64,000 nucleotides of DNA from contig CAVZNH010000067.1 of NCBI GenBank assembly GCA_963776505.1, forward strand, positions 62,001 through 126,000, written 5' to 3'. This DNA comes from JAMXLO01 sp963776505 (lineage in GTDB: Bacteria; Pseudomonadota; Alphaproteobacteria; Acetobacterales; Acetobacteraceae). The notes under the pieces were generated by a model that did no database searches, was not told where the DNA came from, and was given only the letters and a program-made list of their open reading frames with translations. Positions 8,631 through 18,267 of this stretch are shown here, piece after piece. The position numbers and the translations under genes were made by a program. Numbering within the stretch: the first letter of the stretch is position 1; each line of letters begins with the position of its first letter.

Positions 8631-9185
8631 ATGATCCTGCTGCGCCATGGCCAAAGCGAGTTCAACCTGCATTTCAGCGCGACGCGGCGCGATCCTGGCA
8701 TCGTCGATCCGCGCCTGACCGAACTTGGCCACGTCCAGGCGGCTGACGCGATCCGCCGCCTCGCCGGGGAGCGGATCACCCGCATCATCGCCTCCCCCTA
8801 TACGCGGGCGCTGCAAACCGCGGCGCCGCTTGCCGAGGCGCTGGGTGTCAAGGTGGTAATCAACCCGATCGTGCGTGAACGCTATGCCTTTGCGTGCGAT
8901 ATCGGTACGCCGCGAACTGAGCTGGAGCGTGCCTGGCCCGAGCACGACTTCTCGACCATCGACGAGGTGTGGTGGCCGGCGATCGAGGAGCCGGCCGCCT
9001 CTGTGGCCGGGCGCGCCGCGTTATTCCGTGCGGAGATCGCCTCCTTGCCGGACTGGTCGGACACGCTGGTGGTCAGCCATTGGGGCTTCATTCTGTCGCT
9101 GACCGGCAAAAGTGTCATGAATGGTGAATGGCTGCGCTGCGACCCAAACGATAGGCCGCCCGCACAGATCACTTGGCGCGCCTGA
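8631..9185 (+). CDS. Histidine phosphatase superfamily protein
   Basis: A 184-aa phosphoglycerate-mutase-like phosphatase. It opens with the catalytic LLRHGQSEFN motif, continues with LTELGHVQA, IIASPYTRALQTA and a C-terminal VVSHWGFILSLTG, supplying both catalytic His residues and the Arg pocket. ATG 8631 places the RHG motif four residues from the N-terminus, as usual in the superfamily; the upstream in-frame ATG would only add a tail that overlaps the divergent gene's leader. No signal peptide. The substrate cannot be read from sequence. Confidence 0.85.
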   Translation: MILLRHGQSEFNLHFSATRRDPGIVDPRLTELGHVQAADAIRRLAGERITRIIASPYTRALQTAAPLAEALGVKVVINPIVRERYAFACDIGTPRTELERAWPEHDFSTIDEVWWPAIEEPAASVAGRAALFRAEIASLPDWSDTLVVSHWGFILSLTGKSVMNGEWLRCDPNDRPPAQITWRA

Positions 9186-9286
9186 CCGGACACGCGGAAC
9201 AGGATGGCGCCGCGCTGCCGTTCCGTGCTACCGGGCCCGGCCAAGCGGGTGCCTCAGCCCTGAGCCGCAACGATACGGAGATAGCA

Positions 9287-9859
9287 ATGTCCGAGACGAC
9301 CGCAGCACCCCAAGCGACCGGCCAGCAGCAGACGCCGCCACTGGTGGTCAACATTCAGTACGTCAAGGACCTCTCCTTCGAGGTGCCCGGCGCTCCCCAG
9401 ATATTCACTCAGCTTCGCGCCCAGCCACAGGTTAACATCAATCTGGACGTGCAGGCCCGTCGCGTGCAGGACGGCCAGAACGTCTTCGAGGTTTCGCTCA
9501 TTATCCGTGCCGAGGCGCATGAGGCGCCGGCACCATCAACCAATGGCCAGTCAGCCGCGGTACCGCCGACAGTCTTCGTGGCCGAACTTACCTATGCCGG
9601 TGTATTCACACTTTCCGGCCTGCCGGACAACGCGGTCGAGCCGGTGCTGTTGGTTGAGTGCCCTCGGATCCTGTTCCCATTTGCCCGCAACATCCTGTCC
9701 GACGTGACACGCGACGGCGGGTTCCCACCGGTGCTGCTGCAACCGATCGACTTCGTCGCGCTTTGGCAGGCACGTCGTGCGCAGTCTGGGCAGACTCAGG
9801 CAGGTACCTACGGCAATAGCCTGATCCTTCTCACGCCCGCAGCCAAACGGGATCCTTGA
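9287..9859 (+). CDS. secB: Protein-export chaperone SecB
   Basis: A 190-aa protein containing the SecB core: IQYVKDLSFEVPGAPQIF, INLDVQARRV, FVAELTYAGVFTLSG, ECPRILFPFARNI and FPPVLLQPIDFVALW. SecB tetramers keep outer-membrane and periplasmic preproteins unfolded and hand them to SecA. ATG 9287 has an ACGGAG site 8 bases upstream. Its 3' end overlaps the convergent dnaQ gene by 29 bases, as coding frames run into each other here. The N-terminal Gln/Pro-rich tail is longer than in E. coli, as is common in alphaproteobacteria. Confidence 0.95.
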   Translation: MSETTAAPQATGQQQTPPLVVNIQYVKDLSFEVPGAPQIFTQLRAQPQVNINLDVQARRVQDGQNVFEVSLIIRAEAHEAPAPSTNGQSAAVPPTVFVAELTYAGVFTLSGLPDNAVEPVLLVECPRILFPFARNILSDVTRDGGFPPVLLQPIDFVALWQARRAQSGQTQAGTYGNSLILLTPAAKRDP

Positions 9860-10509
9860 ACTGCGCGACGAAGGCCGAATGCGCAGCCAGCTCGTCCTCG
9901 CTTGGCACGATCGGCCGCGGCGTCCGATCGTCTGTATGTGTGTAGACTACTAACTCGATCTTCGTCTTCTCGGTGGCCAGTGACAGACCACGCTGACGCC
10001 CGCCGGTAAGTTCCACATAGACATCGGCCAGGAGCCGGCAGTCGAGCAGCGCGTTGTGGGTCGTGCGCGCGCTGAGATCGATCGCGAAGCGCCGGCAAAG
10101 CGCGTCGAGACTGTTCGGCATTCCGGGGAAGCGCACCTTGGCCATTGCCAGCGTGTCGATCATGCGCGAGGCCGACAGGGTGGGGAGGCCGAGGCGGACA
10201 AATTCAGCGTCCAGGAACGCGAAGTCGAACGGCGCATTGTGCGCGATCAGTTTGGCCTCGCCGAGGAACTCGAGCAGATCATCGACGATCTCGTGCGAAG
10301 CGTGGCTTGCCGGCCAGGTCCGCCAGGGTGAATCCGTGAATCCGAGTGGCGTCATCCGGGATGTCACGCTCAGGATCGACCAGCGCGTGGAAATGCCGTC
10401 CCGTCGGCAGGTCGTTCATCAGTTCCAGCGCTGCCACCTCGATCACTCGGTGGCCGAGATCAGGTTCGAGACCGGTGGTTTCCGTGTCGAACAGGATGGC
10501 GCGATTCAC
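9831..10509 (-). CDS. dnaQ: DNA polymerase III epsilon subunit (one +1 frameshift)
   Basis: About 225 residues forming a DEDDh 3'-5' proofreading exonuclease: ExoI FDTETTG, ExoII around LIAHNAPFDFAFLDAEF, ExoIII HNALLDCRLLADVY. The N-terminal 65 residues and the remainder are in different frames; near 10296 one extra base between CTTC and CAC breaks LAGKPRF-HEIVDDLLEF. DnaQ pairs with the alpha subunit of the replicase and is important for fidelity, so a real null allele would be surprising. The start overlaps the coaE stop by four bases, indicating an aroE-coaE-dnaQ operon. Confidence 0.9.
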
Positions 10510-11093
10510 GCGAGGACCTCTCTGATAACCCTGCTCAGCGCCTTCAGCGACGCGTTGCGAGACAGGCCTGTCCTGATGACAACGTCGGCGCGTCGGCGCT
10601 TGGCCGCATCCGGCATTTGCCTTGCTATCACGGCCTCGATGTCGGCGTCGCTCATTCGCCGTCGTGCCCGGATTCGGTGCATCTGCACAGCGCGCGGCGC
10701 CGACACGACGATGATACGATCGACACGCTTATCGCCGCCGGTTTCCAGCAATAGTGGGATATCGAGCACGACAGCGCGGCTCCCGTGGCGTCGGGCGCGC
10801 GTAACGAAAGCCTGCTCTTCTTGGCGCACCATCGGGTGCAGGATCCCTTCCAGCCGGGTCAGAGCATCTGGTTTCCCCAATACCGCCTGACGCAGTGCCG
10901 CGCGGTCCACCTCGCCGTCTCGGACCGTGCCGGGGAATTCGGCCGCGATCGCGCGGACCGCTCTGCCTCCGCGCCCCTGCATTCGGTGCACTGCGCCATC
11001 GGCATCGAACACTGGGATGTGCGCGCGACGGAACGCCGCGGAGGCAGTTGACTTGCCCATCCCGATGCCGCCTGTCAGTCCGAGGATGATCAT
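10506..11093 (-). CDS. coaE: Dephospho-CoA kinase
   Basis: A 195-aa P-loop kinase (GLTGGIGMGKST at residues 5-16) with the CoaE-specific DADGAVHRM acidic motif, LRQAVLGKP, LEGILHPMV and LDIPLLLETG. It catalyses the last step of coenzyme A synthesis, phosphorylating the 3'-hydroxyl of dephospho-CoA in the cytosol. Length is normal. It overlaps aroE by four bases upstream and dnaQ by four bases downstream, a tightly coupled operon common in Rhodospirillales. Confidence 0.95.
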   Translation of the reverse strand: MIILGLTGGIGMGKSTASAAFRRAHIPVFDADGAVHRMQGRGGRAVRAIAAEFPGTVRDGEVDRAALRQAVLGKPDALTRLEGILHPMVRQEEQAFVTRARRHGSRAVVLDIPLLLETGGDKRVDRIIVVSAPRAVQMHRIRARRRMSDADIEAVIARQMPDAAKRRRADVVIRTGLSRNASLKALSRVIREVLA

Positions 11094-11929
11094 TGCGCCA
11101 AGAGGTCGGAGGCGACGAACCGCCGAAGCTCGTCATCCACCCGGGGTTCAATGCCGAACCAGGCGTGAAAGCCGGGGACGGCCTGATGCAGCAGCATGCC
11201 GAGACCCTCGACACAGCGCAGGCCCTGCGCGCGGGCGGCTGCCAGCAATGGTGTTTCCAGCGGCACATAGACATTGTCGGCCACCACGAGCGAGGCCGGC
11301 GCCCGCGACAGATCGAGATCGAGCGGCGCGTGTCCGACCATGCCAAGTGGCGTGGCATTTACCACCAAGGCATGGTCGGCAAGAACCGCAACTCTGGTGT
11401 CCCATTCGGCGATGCGCAGCCCCGGTAGGTCGCGTGCCAACGCCTCGGCACGAGCAAGGGTACGGTTGGCCACGGTCACCGGCGCGCCCACATCGAGCAG
11501 GGCCGCGGCTACCGCGCGTGCCGAGCCGCCGGCACCGAGCAGCAGCACTGGTCCCGCCGCCGGGTTCACTCCATGCGCGTGGAGATTGGCCACAAAGCCA
11601 TAGCCGTCGGTGTTGCTGCCGGCGATCCTCCCGTCGCTGAACACCAGTGTATTGACCGCGCCTGCGCGCTGAGCGGTCTCGTCGATTGTATCGCAGACCT
11701 CGAAGGCGACGATCTTGTGCGGAATCGTGACGTTGGCGCCGGCAAACCCAGCCGCCAGCAACCCACGCATCGCCGCCGGAAGCTCACCCGGCCGAATTGG
11801 CAGTGGGATGTAGGCACCATCAATTCCGTGGCGCTGCAGCCAGAACCCGTGCAGGCGCGGCGAGCGGGAATACGTGACGGGCCAGCCGGCAATACCGGCA
11901 ACTCGGGCGTGACCGGACAGAATCGACAT
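11090..11929 (-). CDS. aroE: Shikimate dehydrogenase
   Basis: A 279-aa enzyme that reduces 3-dehydroshikimate with NADPH in aromatic amino-acid synthesis. Visible are the substrate motif GWPVTYSRSPRLHGFWL, the catalytic Lys in ANVTIPHK, the Asp in SNTDGYGF, the dinucleotide loop LLGAGGSARAVAAAL with NRT, and the C-terminal GLGMLLHQAVPGFHAWFG. ATG 11929 follows AAAGGTG at good spacing; two upstream ATGs (11944 and 11980) lack support. First gene of the aroE-coaE-dnaQ operon, divergent from the ABC operon. Confidence 0.95.
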   Translation of the reverse strand: MSILSGHARVAGIAGWPVTYSRSPRLHGFWLQRHGIDGAYIPLPIRPGELPAAMRGLLAAGFAGANVTIPHKIVAFEVCDTIDETAQRAGAVNTLVFSDGRIAGSNTDGYGFVANLHAHGVNPAAGPVLLLGAGGSARAVAAALLDVGAPVTVANRTLARAEALARDLPGLRIAEWDTRVAVLADHALVVNATPLGMVGHAPLDLDLSRAPASLVVADNVYVPLETPLLAAARAQGLRCVEGLGMLLHQAVPGFHAWFGIEPRVDDELRRFVASDLLAQ

Positions 11930-12068
11930 GCAAACACCTTTCATCGCTGTGCGGCGAAGATCAATGCCGAGTTCATCCAAACGACATGATCCGGATCACC
12001 CCTCCTGCTTGCCGCGCGGCCGGTTAGCTGCGCAGATTGTTATCGGTTCCCGCAACAAGACCGGTCTC

Positions 12069-13187
12069 ATGCCCCCCGACGACACAACCCAACCAACACG
12101 ACCGGCCTTCTCCGGCGCGTCGGTGCGGCTGATCGACGTCAGCCGCCGCTGGGGCGCGATGGCGGCACTGGATCGCATCTCGATCGAGGTCGAGCCCGGC
12201 CGATTCACCGTATTGCTGGGCCCGTCAGGCTGCGGCAAGACCACATGCCTGCGAATCGTTGCCGGCCTCGAAACCGCCACCGCGGGCCGGGTGGAGATTG
12301 CCGGTCGCGACGTCACCAACCTGCCGCCGGCCGCGCGCGGCGTTGCGATGGTGTTTCAGTCCTACGCCCTGTTCCCGCACCTGAGCGTCGCGGAGAACAT
12401 CGTCTTCGGTCTGAAGGCGCGCAGGGTGGCGCCGCGAGAGCGCGCGCGTCGGCTCGCGCGTGCGGTGGAAATCCTTGGCATCGGCCACTTGGTGGACCGC
12501 AAGCCGGGCCAGCTTTCCGGCGGTCAGCAACAGCGTGTGGCTCTCGGTCGCGCCATCGTGGCCGAGACGCCGGTCTGCCTGATGGACGAACCGCTGTCGA
12601 ACCTCGACGCGCAGCTTCGCGCCGACATGCGGCGCGAGATTCTGGCGCTGCAGCGGAGGCTCGGCATCACCATGCTGTACGTAACCCATGACCAGACCGA
12701 AGCCATGGGCATGGCCGATCAGATCGTGCTGCTGCGCGAGGGCCATATCGAGCAGGACGCGCCTCCCGCCGAAATCTACGCTCGGCCGGCAACCAGTTTC
12801 TGTGCGAGCTTCATCGGGACACCGCCGATGAATCTCTTTCCGCTTGAACGGCGCGGCAGCGGCATGGTTCTGCGCGGATCGGATGGCCCGATCCTGGCAC
12901 CGCCAACTGCCGGCCAATTGCTTGGTGGAATACGGCCGGAGAATCTTCACCTCGCCGACCAGGGGATAGCTGCACGCGTGCGGCATGCGGAATACCTCGG
13001 CGCTGATACGGTGGTTGCCTGCACCGTCGGCGACGTGCCGCTCCTGGCACGGCTCCCGGGCCGTGTGGTGCTGGCCGATGGCGCGCCGGTATGTTTTGCC
13101 ACCGAGGAACCGATCCACCTCTTCGACGCAGCCGTCGGCAGTCGCGTCGAACTCGCCCCGACAGCGAAAGAGGCTGTCGGCGCATGA
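12069..13187 (+). CDS. ugpC: UgpC/MsmK-like ABC transporter ATPase
   Basis: A 372-aa ATPase with Walker A GPSGCGKTT, VFQSYALFPHLSVAENI, signature LSGGQQQRVALGRA, Walker B CLMDEPLSNLDAQLR and the MalK/UgpC-type C-terminal regulatory (TOBE) domain after residue 240, including the GIRPENLHL motif. This is the carbohydrate-importer (CUT1) ATPase class. ATG 12069 removes a poorly conserved 47-residue extension overlapping the divergent aroE start. First gene of an operon with binding protein, two permeases and three enzymes. The symbol reflects similarity; glycerol phosphate as substrate is not proven. Confidence 0.85.
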   Translation: MPPDDTTQPTRPAFSGASVRLIDVSRRWGAMAALDRISIEVEPGRFTVLLGPSGCGKTTCLRIVAGLETATAGRVEIAGRDVTNLPPAARGVAMVFQSYALFPHLSVAENIVFGLKARRVAPRERARRLARAVEILGIGHLVDRKPGQLSGGQQQRVALGRAIVAETPVCLMDEPLSNLDAQLRADMRREILALQRRLGITMLYVTHDQTEAMGMADQIVLLREGHIEQDAPPAEIYARPATSFCASFIGTPPMNLFPLERRGSGMVLRGSDGPILAPPTAGQLLGGIRPENLHLADQGIAARVRHAEYLGADTVVACTVGDVPLLARLPGRVVLADGAPVCFATEEPIHLFDAAVGSRVELAPTAKEAVGA

Positions 13188-13257
13188 CCATTACCAAGGC
13201 TGTCGCGCAGCCACAGCGCAATGCGCGCGAAGCGCGCTCAACGGGGGAGGTCTCACC

Positions 13258-14550
13258 ATGATCCGTCGCCGCACACTGCTCACTGTTTCGGCGGGTATGC
13301 TCGCCGCGCCCGCCATCTTGCGGGCCCAGAGTGTGCAGAAGCTGACGTTCTACTATCCGATCGCCGTCGGTGGTCCACTGCAGGCGATCATGGATGACTA
13401 CTGCAAGGCGTTCCAGCAGGAGACCGGCATCGCGGTGGAGCCGGTGTATGCCGGCGACTATAGCCAGACGCTGATCAAGGCCCTGGCCGCCATTCGCGCA
13501 GGCACCGGCCCGCAATTCGCTGTGCTGCTGGCCGCCGAGATGCACAGTCTGCAGGACCAGGACATCCTTGTGTCGCTCGATGAGATCGGTTTGGACGCCG
13601 ATGGCAAGACGTGGCTCGGCAGCTTCTATCCGGCGTTCATGGCGAACAGTCACGCTGATGGCAAGACATGGTCAGTGCCATTTCAGCGATCGACCGCAAT
13701 CTTTTATTATAACAAGGCAGCGTTCCAGGAAGCCGGGCTGGACGCCGAGAACTTCCCCACGACTTGGGCGGCGCTTGCGACAACGGCGGAGAAGTTGACC
13801 AAGCGTGATGCATCGGGTCGCGTGACACGCTGGGGCATCAAGATGGCGGGCGATCTGGGCAATGCGCAGTGGACATTCGGCGCGCTCGCCAATCAGGCCG
13901 AGCAGAAGTTGATGAATGAAGCTGGTACCGAGGTGTACTTCAACCATCCGAAAACCATCGACGCGATGTCCTTCTGGCAGAACCTGTCCGCGGAGCACCA
14001 TGCGACACCGGACGGCGTGTCAAATTGGCCGCAGCTTTCACCTGATTTTTTGGAAGGCAACACGGCGATCATCCAGCACACCACCGGCAATCTGACCAAC
14101 GTGCGCGACAAGGCTCAGTTCCCATTCGGCGTGGCAGGCCTCGCTGGTAAGAACTCGCCGCACACCGTGGTCGGTGGCGGCAATTTGTATTTCTTCAAGA
14201 ACGCCAGCCCCGCTGAGCGGCAGGCAAGTCTGCGATTTGCGCGCTGGGTGAGCCAGCCGGAACGAGCTGCCGATTGGTCCATGCGGACCGGCTACATCGC
14301 GACCAGTCCAGCAGCCTATGAGACACAGACGCTGAAAGACTTCGTCGTCAAATTCCCCGCGGCGAATGTAGCACGCACCTTCCTTCCGGTAGCGACCGGC
14401 GAGCTGTCCGTGCATGAGAATCAACGCGTGTACAAGGTTCTGACCGACAACATTCAGGCCTGCCTGAATGGCTCGAAACCTCCAGCCCGCGCTATGGCAG
14501 ATGCGCAGGGCGACGCGGACCGGATACTGAAACCTTACAAGAGGACCTGA
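13258..14550 (+). CDS. ugpB: UgpB-like extracellular solute-binding protein
   Basis: A 430-aa periplasmic binding protein of the family 1 type used by CUT1 importers. The N-terminus (MIRRRTLLTVSAGMLAAPAIL then RAQ) has basic residues and a hydrophobic core, possibly a Tat-like signal. Characteristic motifs are LTFYYPIAVGGPL, GTGPQFAVLLAAEMHSL, WSVPFQRSTAIFYYNKAAF and FFKNASPAERQASLRF. A strong GGGGGAGG precedes ATG 13258. UgpB-type proteins bind glycerol-3-phosphate or related phosphodiesters, and the following phosphatase-family gene fits a phosphorylated polyol, but this is inference. Confidence 0.85.
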   Translation: MIRRRTLLTVSAGMLAAPAILRAQSVQKLTFYYPIAVGGPLQAIMDDYCKAFQQETGIAVEPVYAGDYSQTLIKALAAIRAGTGPQFAVLLAAEMHSLQDQDILVSLDEIGLDADGKTWLGSFYPAFMANSHADGKTWSVPFQRSTAIFYYNKAAFQEAGLDAENFPTTWAALATTAEKLTKRDASGRVTRWGIKMAGDLGNAQWTFGALANQAEQKLMNEAGTEVYFNHPKTIDAMSFWQNLSAEHHATPDGVSNWPQLSPDFLEGNTAIIQHTTGNLTNVRDKAQFPFGVAGLAGKNSPHTVVGGGNLYFFKNASPAERQASLRFARWVSQPERAADWSMRTGYIATSPAAYETQTLKDFVVKFPAANVARTFLPVATGELSVHENQRVYKVLTDNIQACLNGSKPPARAMADAQGDADRILKPYKRT

Positions 14551-14563
14551 TTGGAGAGGGCGT

Positions 14564-15433
14564 ATGCGGCGCGAGACCATCCACGCCTGGCTGCTGTTGC
14601 TGCCCGCCCTCGTCCTGTTGGTTGCCTTCACCCACTGGCCTGCGATCGCAACGCTGCTCGACAGCCTGTACGCCACGCCACACGGAAGTCGGCCAGCGCC
14701 GTTCGTCGGTATCGACAACTACACAGACCTTCTGGACGATCCCGTGTTCTGGCAGGCGCTGCGCAACAACGCGTGGTATGCGTTCGCCACGATCCCCGTA
14801 TCGATTGTCATCGCGTTCCTGATGGCCCTCGCGGTGAATGAGGCGCTGCCCGGCAGGGCGCTGCTGCGTATGGCTTACTTCCTGCCGACCATGCTGCCGA
14901 TGATCGCAGTCGCCAACATCTGGTTGTTCTTCTACACGCCGGATTACGGCTTGTTCGATCGCATCATAGCACTCTTCGGCGGCGGTCGGCACAATTGGTT
15001 GGGCGATCCAAGCACAGCACTGCCGGCAATGATCGCGGTAGCAGTGTGGAAGGAAGCCGGATTCTTCATGATCTTCTACCTCGCAGCCCTGCAGACCATG
15101 CCGACTGACCTGCGCGAGGCTGCCGCACTCGAGGGCTCGTCGCGCTGGAACTACCTGCGTCGCGTCACCTTGCCGCTGCTGATGCCGACCACATTGTTTG
15201 TCCTTGTCAATGCTGTGATCAACGCATTCCGCGTGATCGACCACATCGTGGTGATGACCCGTGGCGGTCCGGACAATGCAACGACGCTGCTGCTCTATTA
15301 TATCTACGAGGCCGGCTTCCGCTTCTGGGACACCGCAACCGCTGCGACAGCCACCGTGGTATTGCTGACCATCATGGGGCTGGCCGCAGCGTTCCAGTTC
15401 GGCGTGCTGGGGAGGCGAGTGCACTATCGATGA
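14564..15433 (+). CDS. ugpA: UgpA-like sugar/polyol ABC permease
   Basis: A 289-aa inner-membrane permease with six predicted membrane helices starting AWLLLLPALVLLVAFTHW. The MalF/UgpA EAA loop that docks on the ATPase is REAAALEGSSRWNYLRRVTL. ATG 14564 lies 14 bases after the binding-protein stop with a GGAGAGG-type site before it. It overlaps the next permease by four bases, so subunits should be made in equal amounts. Confidence 0.9.
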   Translation: MRRETIHAWLLLLPALVLLVAFTHWPAIATLLDSLYATPHGSRPAPFVGIDNYTDLLDDPVFWQALRNNAWYAFATIPVSIVIAFLMALAVNEALPGRALLRMAYFLPTMLPMIAVANIWLFFYTPDYGLFDRIIALFGGGRHNWLGDPSTALPAMIAVAVWKEAGFFMIFYLAALQTMPTDLREAAALEGSSRWNYLRRVTLPLLMPTTLFVLVNAVINAFRVIDHIVVMTRGGPDNATTLLLYYIYEAGFRFWDTATAATATVVLLTIMGLAAAFQFGVLGRRVHYR

Positions 15434-16254
15434 TGGTCGCTCTATACCATCCAATAGGTCGCAATCTGGAGACCATTGGCGCCTGGCTGCTCGGCCTGCT
15501 GTGGATGCTGCCGCTACTCTACGCCGTATGGACCGCCTTCCACCCCGCAATATATGCGACGCATTTCGATCCGCTGGCGCCATTGACATTCGCCAACTTC
15601 AACGCGGCCTGGGAGGCGGCACCCTTCTCGCGCTACCTGATCAATACCGTGCTTCTGGTGACGCTGATCCTGGTCGCCCAGTTCGTACTCTGCACGCTGG
15701 CCGCATTCGCTTTCGCTCGTCTCGTCTTCCCCGGGCGCGATCTGCTGTTCGCCGTAGTACTGCTGCAACTGATGGTGATGCCCGACGTGCTGCTCGTGGA
15801 GAACTACCGCACAGTGGTGCAGCTTCATCTGGCCGACACGATTCCGGCGATCGCCTTGCCCTATCTCGGCTCCGCCTTCGGCATTTTCCTGCTGCGTCAG
15901 ACCTTTCTGACCATCCCGCAGCCGCTCGATGACGCGGCGCGATTGGAAGGCTGCGGACTGCTGGCAAGGTTGTGGCGCGTCTATGTGCCGCTCGCCAGGC
16001 CAACCTACATCGCCTACGGCTTGGTCTCCGTCAGTTATCACTGGAACAACTTCCTCTGGCCGCTGATCATCACCAATTCGGTGACCACGCGGCCACTGAC
16101 CGTGGGCTTGGCCGTCTTCGCGACGACCGACCAGGGTATCGATTGGTCGATCGTCACCGCCGCCACGCTGATGACGAGCGCGCCGCTGCTGGTTGCCTTT
16201 TTGCTGTTTCAACGACAATTCGTCCAGAGCTTCATGCGCGCGGGGATCCGATGA
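15430..16254 (+). CDS. ugpE: UgpE-like sugar/polyol ABC permease
   Basis: A 274-aa partner permease with six helices; the EAA-type loop is DAARLEGCGLLARLWRVYVP and the end is MRAGIR, typical for CUT1 second permeases. It overlaps ugpA-like upstream and the phosphatase gene downstream by four bases each (ATGA), indicating translational coupling of transport and catabolic genes. Confidence 0.9.
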   Translation: MMVALYHPIGRNLETIGAWLLGLLWMLPLLYAVWTAFHPAIYATHFDPLAPLTFANFNAAWEAAPFSRYLINTVLLVTLILVAQFVLCTLAAFAFARLVFPGRDLLFAVVLLQLMVMPDVLLVENYRTVVQLHLADTIPAIALPYLGSAFGIFLLRQTFLTIPQPLDDAARLEGCGLLARLWRVYVPLARPTYIAYGLVSVSYHWNNFLWPLIITNSVTTRPLTVGLAVFATTDQGIDWSIVTAATLMTSAPLLVAFLLFQRQFVQSFMRAGIR

Positions 16255-17034
16255 CCGCACTTGCCGACCGGTTCGACACTGCTGTCAGGCTCGCTACTGA
16301 AGCCGCGGCGCTTGCCCTGCGTATGCAACCGCCGCCCGGCGCATCGTCGGCCACGCTGAAGGGTGCGCAGGATTGGCTCACCGAGGCTGACGGCGCAGTC
16401 GAAAGCCTGCTATCCGAACGCTTGGCGCAGGCCTTTCCGGCTGACGGCTTTCAAGGCGAGGAAGGTGGCCGCGCCCGCTCGGGAACCCTGCGCTGGGTGG
16501 TTGATCCGATCGATGGCACCGCGAATTTCATGCGCGGCGGCAAGCGTTTCTGCGTCTCGCTTGGTTGCCTCGATGGCGAGACCCCGGTGATCGGCGTCAT
16601 TGTCGCTCCAGCACTCGGGGAGACCTTCGCCGCATGCCATGGCGCCGGCGCCACGCTGAATGGCACACCAATTCGCGCCGCAGAAACCACGGACCTCGCT
16701 CGCGCCACCATCGAGCTCGGCTGGTCGCACCGTCGGCCACGGGAAACCTTCATTGGACTTACCGACCGCATCATTGCCGCCGGTGCCATGCCACGGCTCA
16801 ATGGCTCGGGGGCGCTCGGTCTCGCCGATGTCGCGGCCGGCCGCACGGACGCCTACGTCGAACTGCACATCAACCTGTGGGATGTGGCCGCGGCGCTGAC
16901 GATCTTGGCAGAGGCGGGTGCCACGGTCAGTCCCTTCATGGCCGGTGACGGCGCGACAGCGGGCAATCGCGATCCTTGCCGCTGCCCCTGGCATAGCCGC
17001 GGCACTCTCCGCCGCCACATCGATCGCGCTTTGA
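16251..17034 (+). CDS. Inositol-monophosphatase-family phosphatase (one +1 frameshift)
   Basis: About 260 residues with the Li-sensitive phosphatase signature: metal ligands in GFQGEEGG, WVVDPIDGTANFM near residue 85, and INLWDVAAALTILAEAGA near the C-terminus. These enzymes hydrolyse inositol, histidinol or other small phosphate monoesters. The frame breaks near 16968: after MAGDGATAGN one extra C must be dropped, after which AILAAAPGIAAALSAA ends at TGA 17034. Without the correction the frame would run 176 bases further into the next gene as Arg-rich nonsense. Coupled to the permease gene, so the imported substrate may be a phosphate ester. Confidence 0.85.
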
Positions 17035-17091
17035 CAGGAGCAGCATGCGGCGCTTTCCTGCCTGAAGAACTCCAGGAAGGCAGATCCGACC

Positions 17092-18267
17092 GTGCGACCA
17101 CTCGAAGGTATCCGCGTCGTCGCCCTCGAACACGCTGTGGCGGCGCCGATTTGCAGCCGTCACATGGCCGATCTCGGTGCCGAGGTCATCAAGGTAGAAC
17201 GCCCGGGTGAGGGCGACTTCGCGCGTCACTACGACAGCTACGTGCACGGCCAGGCCAGCTTCTTCGTTTGGCTCAATCGCGGCAAGCGCAGCATTGCGCT
17301 CGACCTGAAGCATGCGGAAGCGGCGAATATACTGGATCGGCTGGTTGGCAGCGCCGATGTGCTGCTTCAGAACCTCGCACCCGGTGCCGCCGCCCGCCTC
17401 GGCCTGAGCCACGCCGACCTCGCGCCGCGCCACCCGAAGCTCATCGTCTGCGACATCTCGGGATACGGCGAGAGCGGGCCGTTCGCACAGAAGAAGGCAT
17501 ATGACCTGCTGATCCAGGCGGAATTCGGCCTGATCAGCGTCACCGGCACTCAGGATACGCCCTCACGCGTCGGCATCTCTGCGGCCGACATCGCCACCGG
17601 GATGTACGCACTGTCCGGCATCCTCGCCGCGCTTGTTCGGCGAGGGCGCACCGGCGAAGGCGCCAACGTCAAGGTCGCCATGCTGGACGCCTTGGCCGAA
17701 TGGATGATGTATCCACTGTATCGGCACGCATACGGCAAATCGCCGACGCCGCGTTTGCCCACCAGCCATCCCGCCCTCAGCCCCTATGGCGCGCATGAAA
17801 CCAAGGATGGCCAGGTCATCTTCGGCCTGCAGAACGAGCGCGAATGGGTGACCTTCTGCGCCAAGGTGCTGGACCGACCCGAACTCGCGACCGATCCGCG
17901 CTTCCGCGACAACAACGCACGCCGCGAGCATCGGCTCGAAATGACCGAACTGATCGAGGACTATTTCTCTAACATGACCTCAATCGAGGTGGTGAAGAAG
18001 CTGGATGCGGCGGGCATCGCCAATGGTCGGCTCAACGAGCCTGGCGATGTTTGGCAGCATGTGCAGTTCAGCGCACGCGACCGCTGGCGCGAGATCAATA
18101 GTCCGGGCGGCCCCGTACGTGCGCTGCTCCCGCCCTTTACCTTCACCGACGTGGAAGCTGCGATGGGCGATGTTCCGGCACTCGGCCAGCACACCGACGC
18201 TGTGCTGCAGGAGCTCGGATATGCCCCATCGGAGATCCACGCCTTCCGCGCTGCCGGAGCGGTATGA
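17092..18267 (+). CDS. Class III (CaiB/BaiF) CoA-transferase
   Basis: A 391-aa family III CoA-transferase. Features are the N-terminal LEGIRVVALEHAVAAPICSR, DLGAEVIKVERP, LNRGKRSIALDLK, DISGYGESGPFA and the catalytic Asp in ISAADIATGMYALSGIL (about residue 166). It moves CoA between organic acids through aspartyl thioester intermediates. GTG 17092 is preceded by AGGAAGG. It overlaps the following MaoC gene by four bases; the pair suggests activation of a carboxylic acid followed by hydration. The acid is not evident. Confidence 0.9.
   Translation: MRPLEGIRVVALEHAVAAPICSRHMADLGAEVIKVERPGEGDFARHYDSYVHGQASFFVWLNRGKRSIALDLKHAEAANILDRLVGSADVLLQNLAPGAAARLGLSHADLAPRHPKLIVCDISGYGESGPFAQKKAYDLLIQAEFGLISVTGTQDTPSRVGISAADIATGMYALSGILAALVRRGRTGEGANVKVAMLDALAEWMMYPLYRHAYGKSPTPRLPTSHPALSPYGAHETKDGQVIFGLQNEREWVTFCAKVLDRPELATDPRFRDNNARREHRLEMTELIEDYFSNMTSIEVVKKLDAAGIANGRLNEPGDVWQHVQFSARDRWREINSPGGPVRALLPPFTFTDVEAAMGDVPALGQHTDAVLQELGYAPSEIHAFRAAGAV

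Noticed and set aside
7853..8945. Extension of the Tim44-like gene to 8945
   Set aside because: The upstream part is antisense to the histidine phosphatase gene; the membrane anchor and a good ribosome site define ATG 8522.
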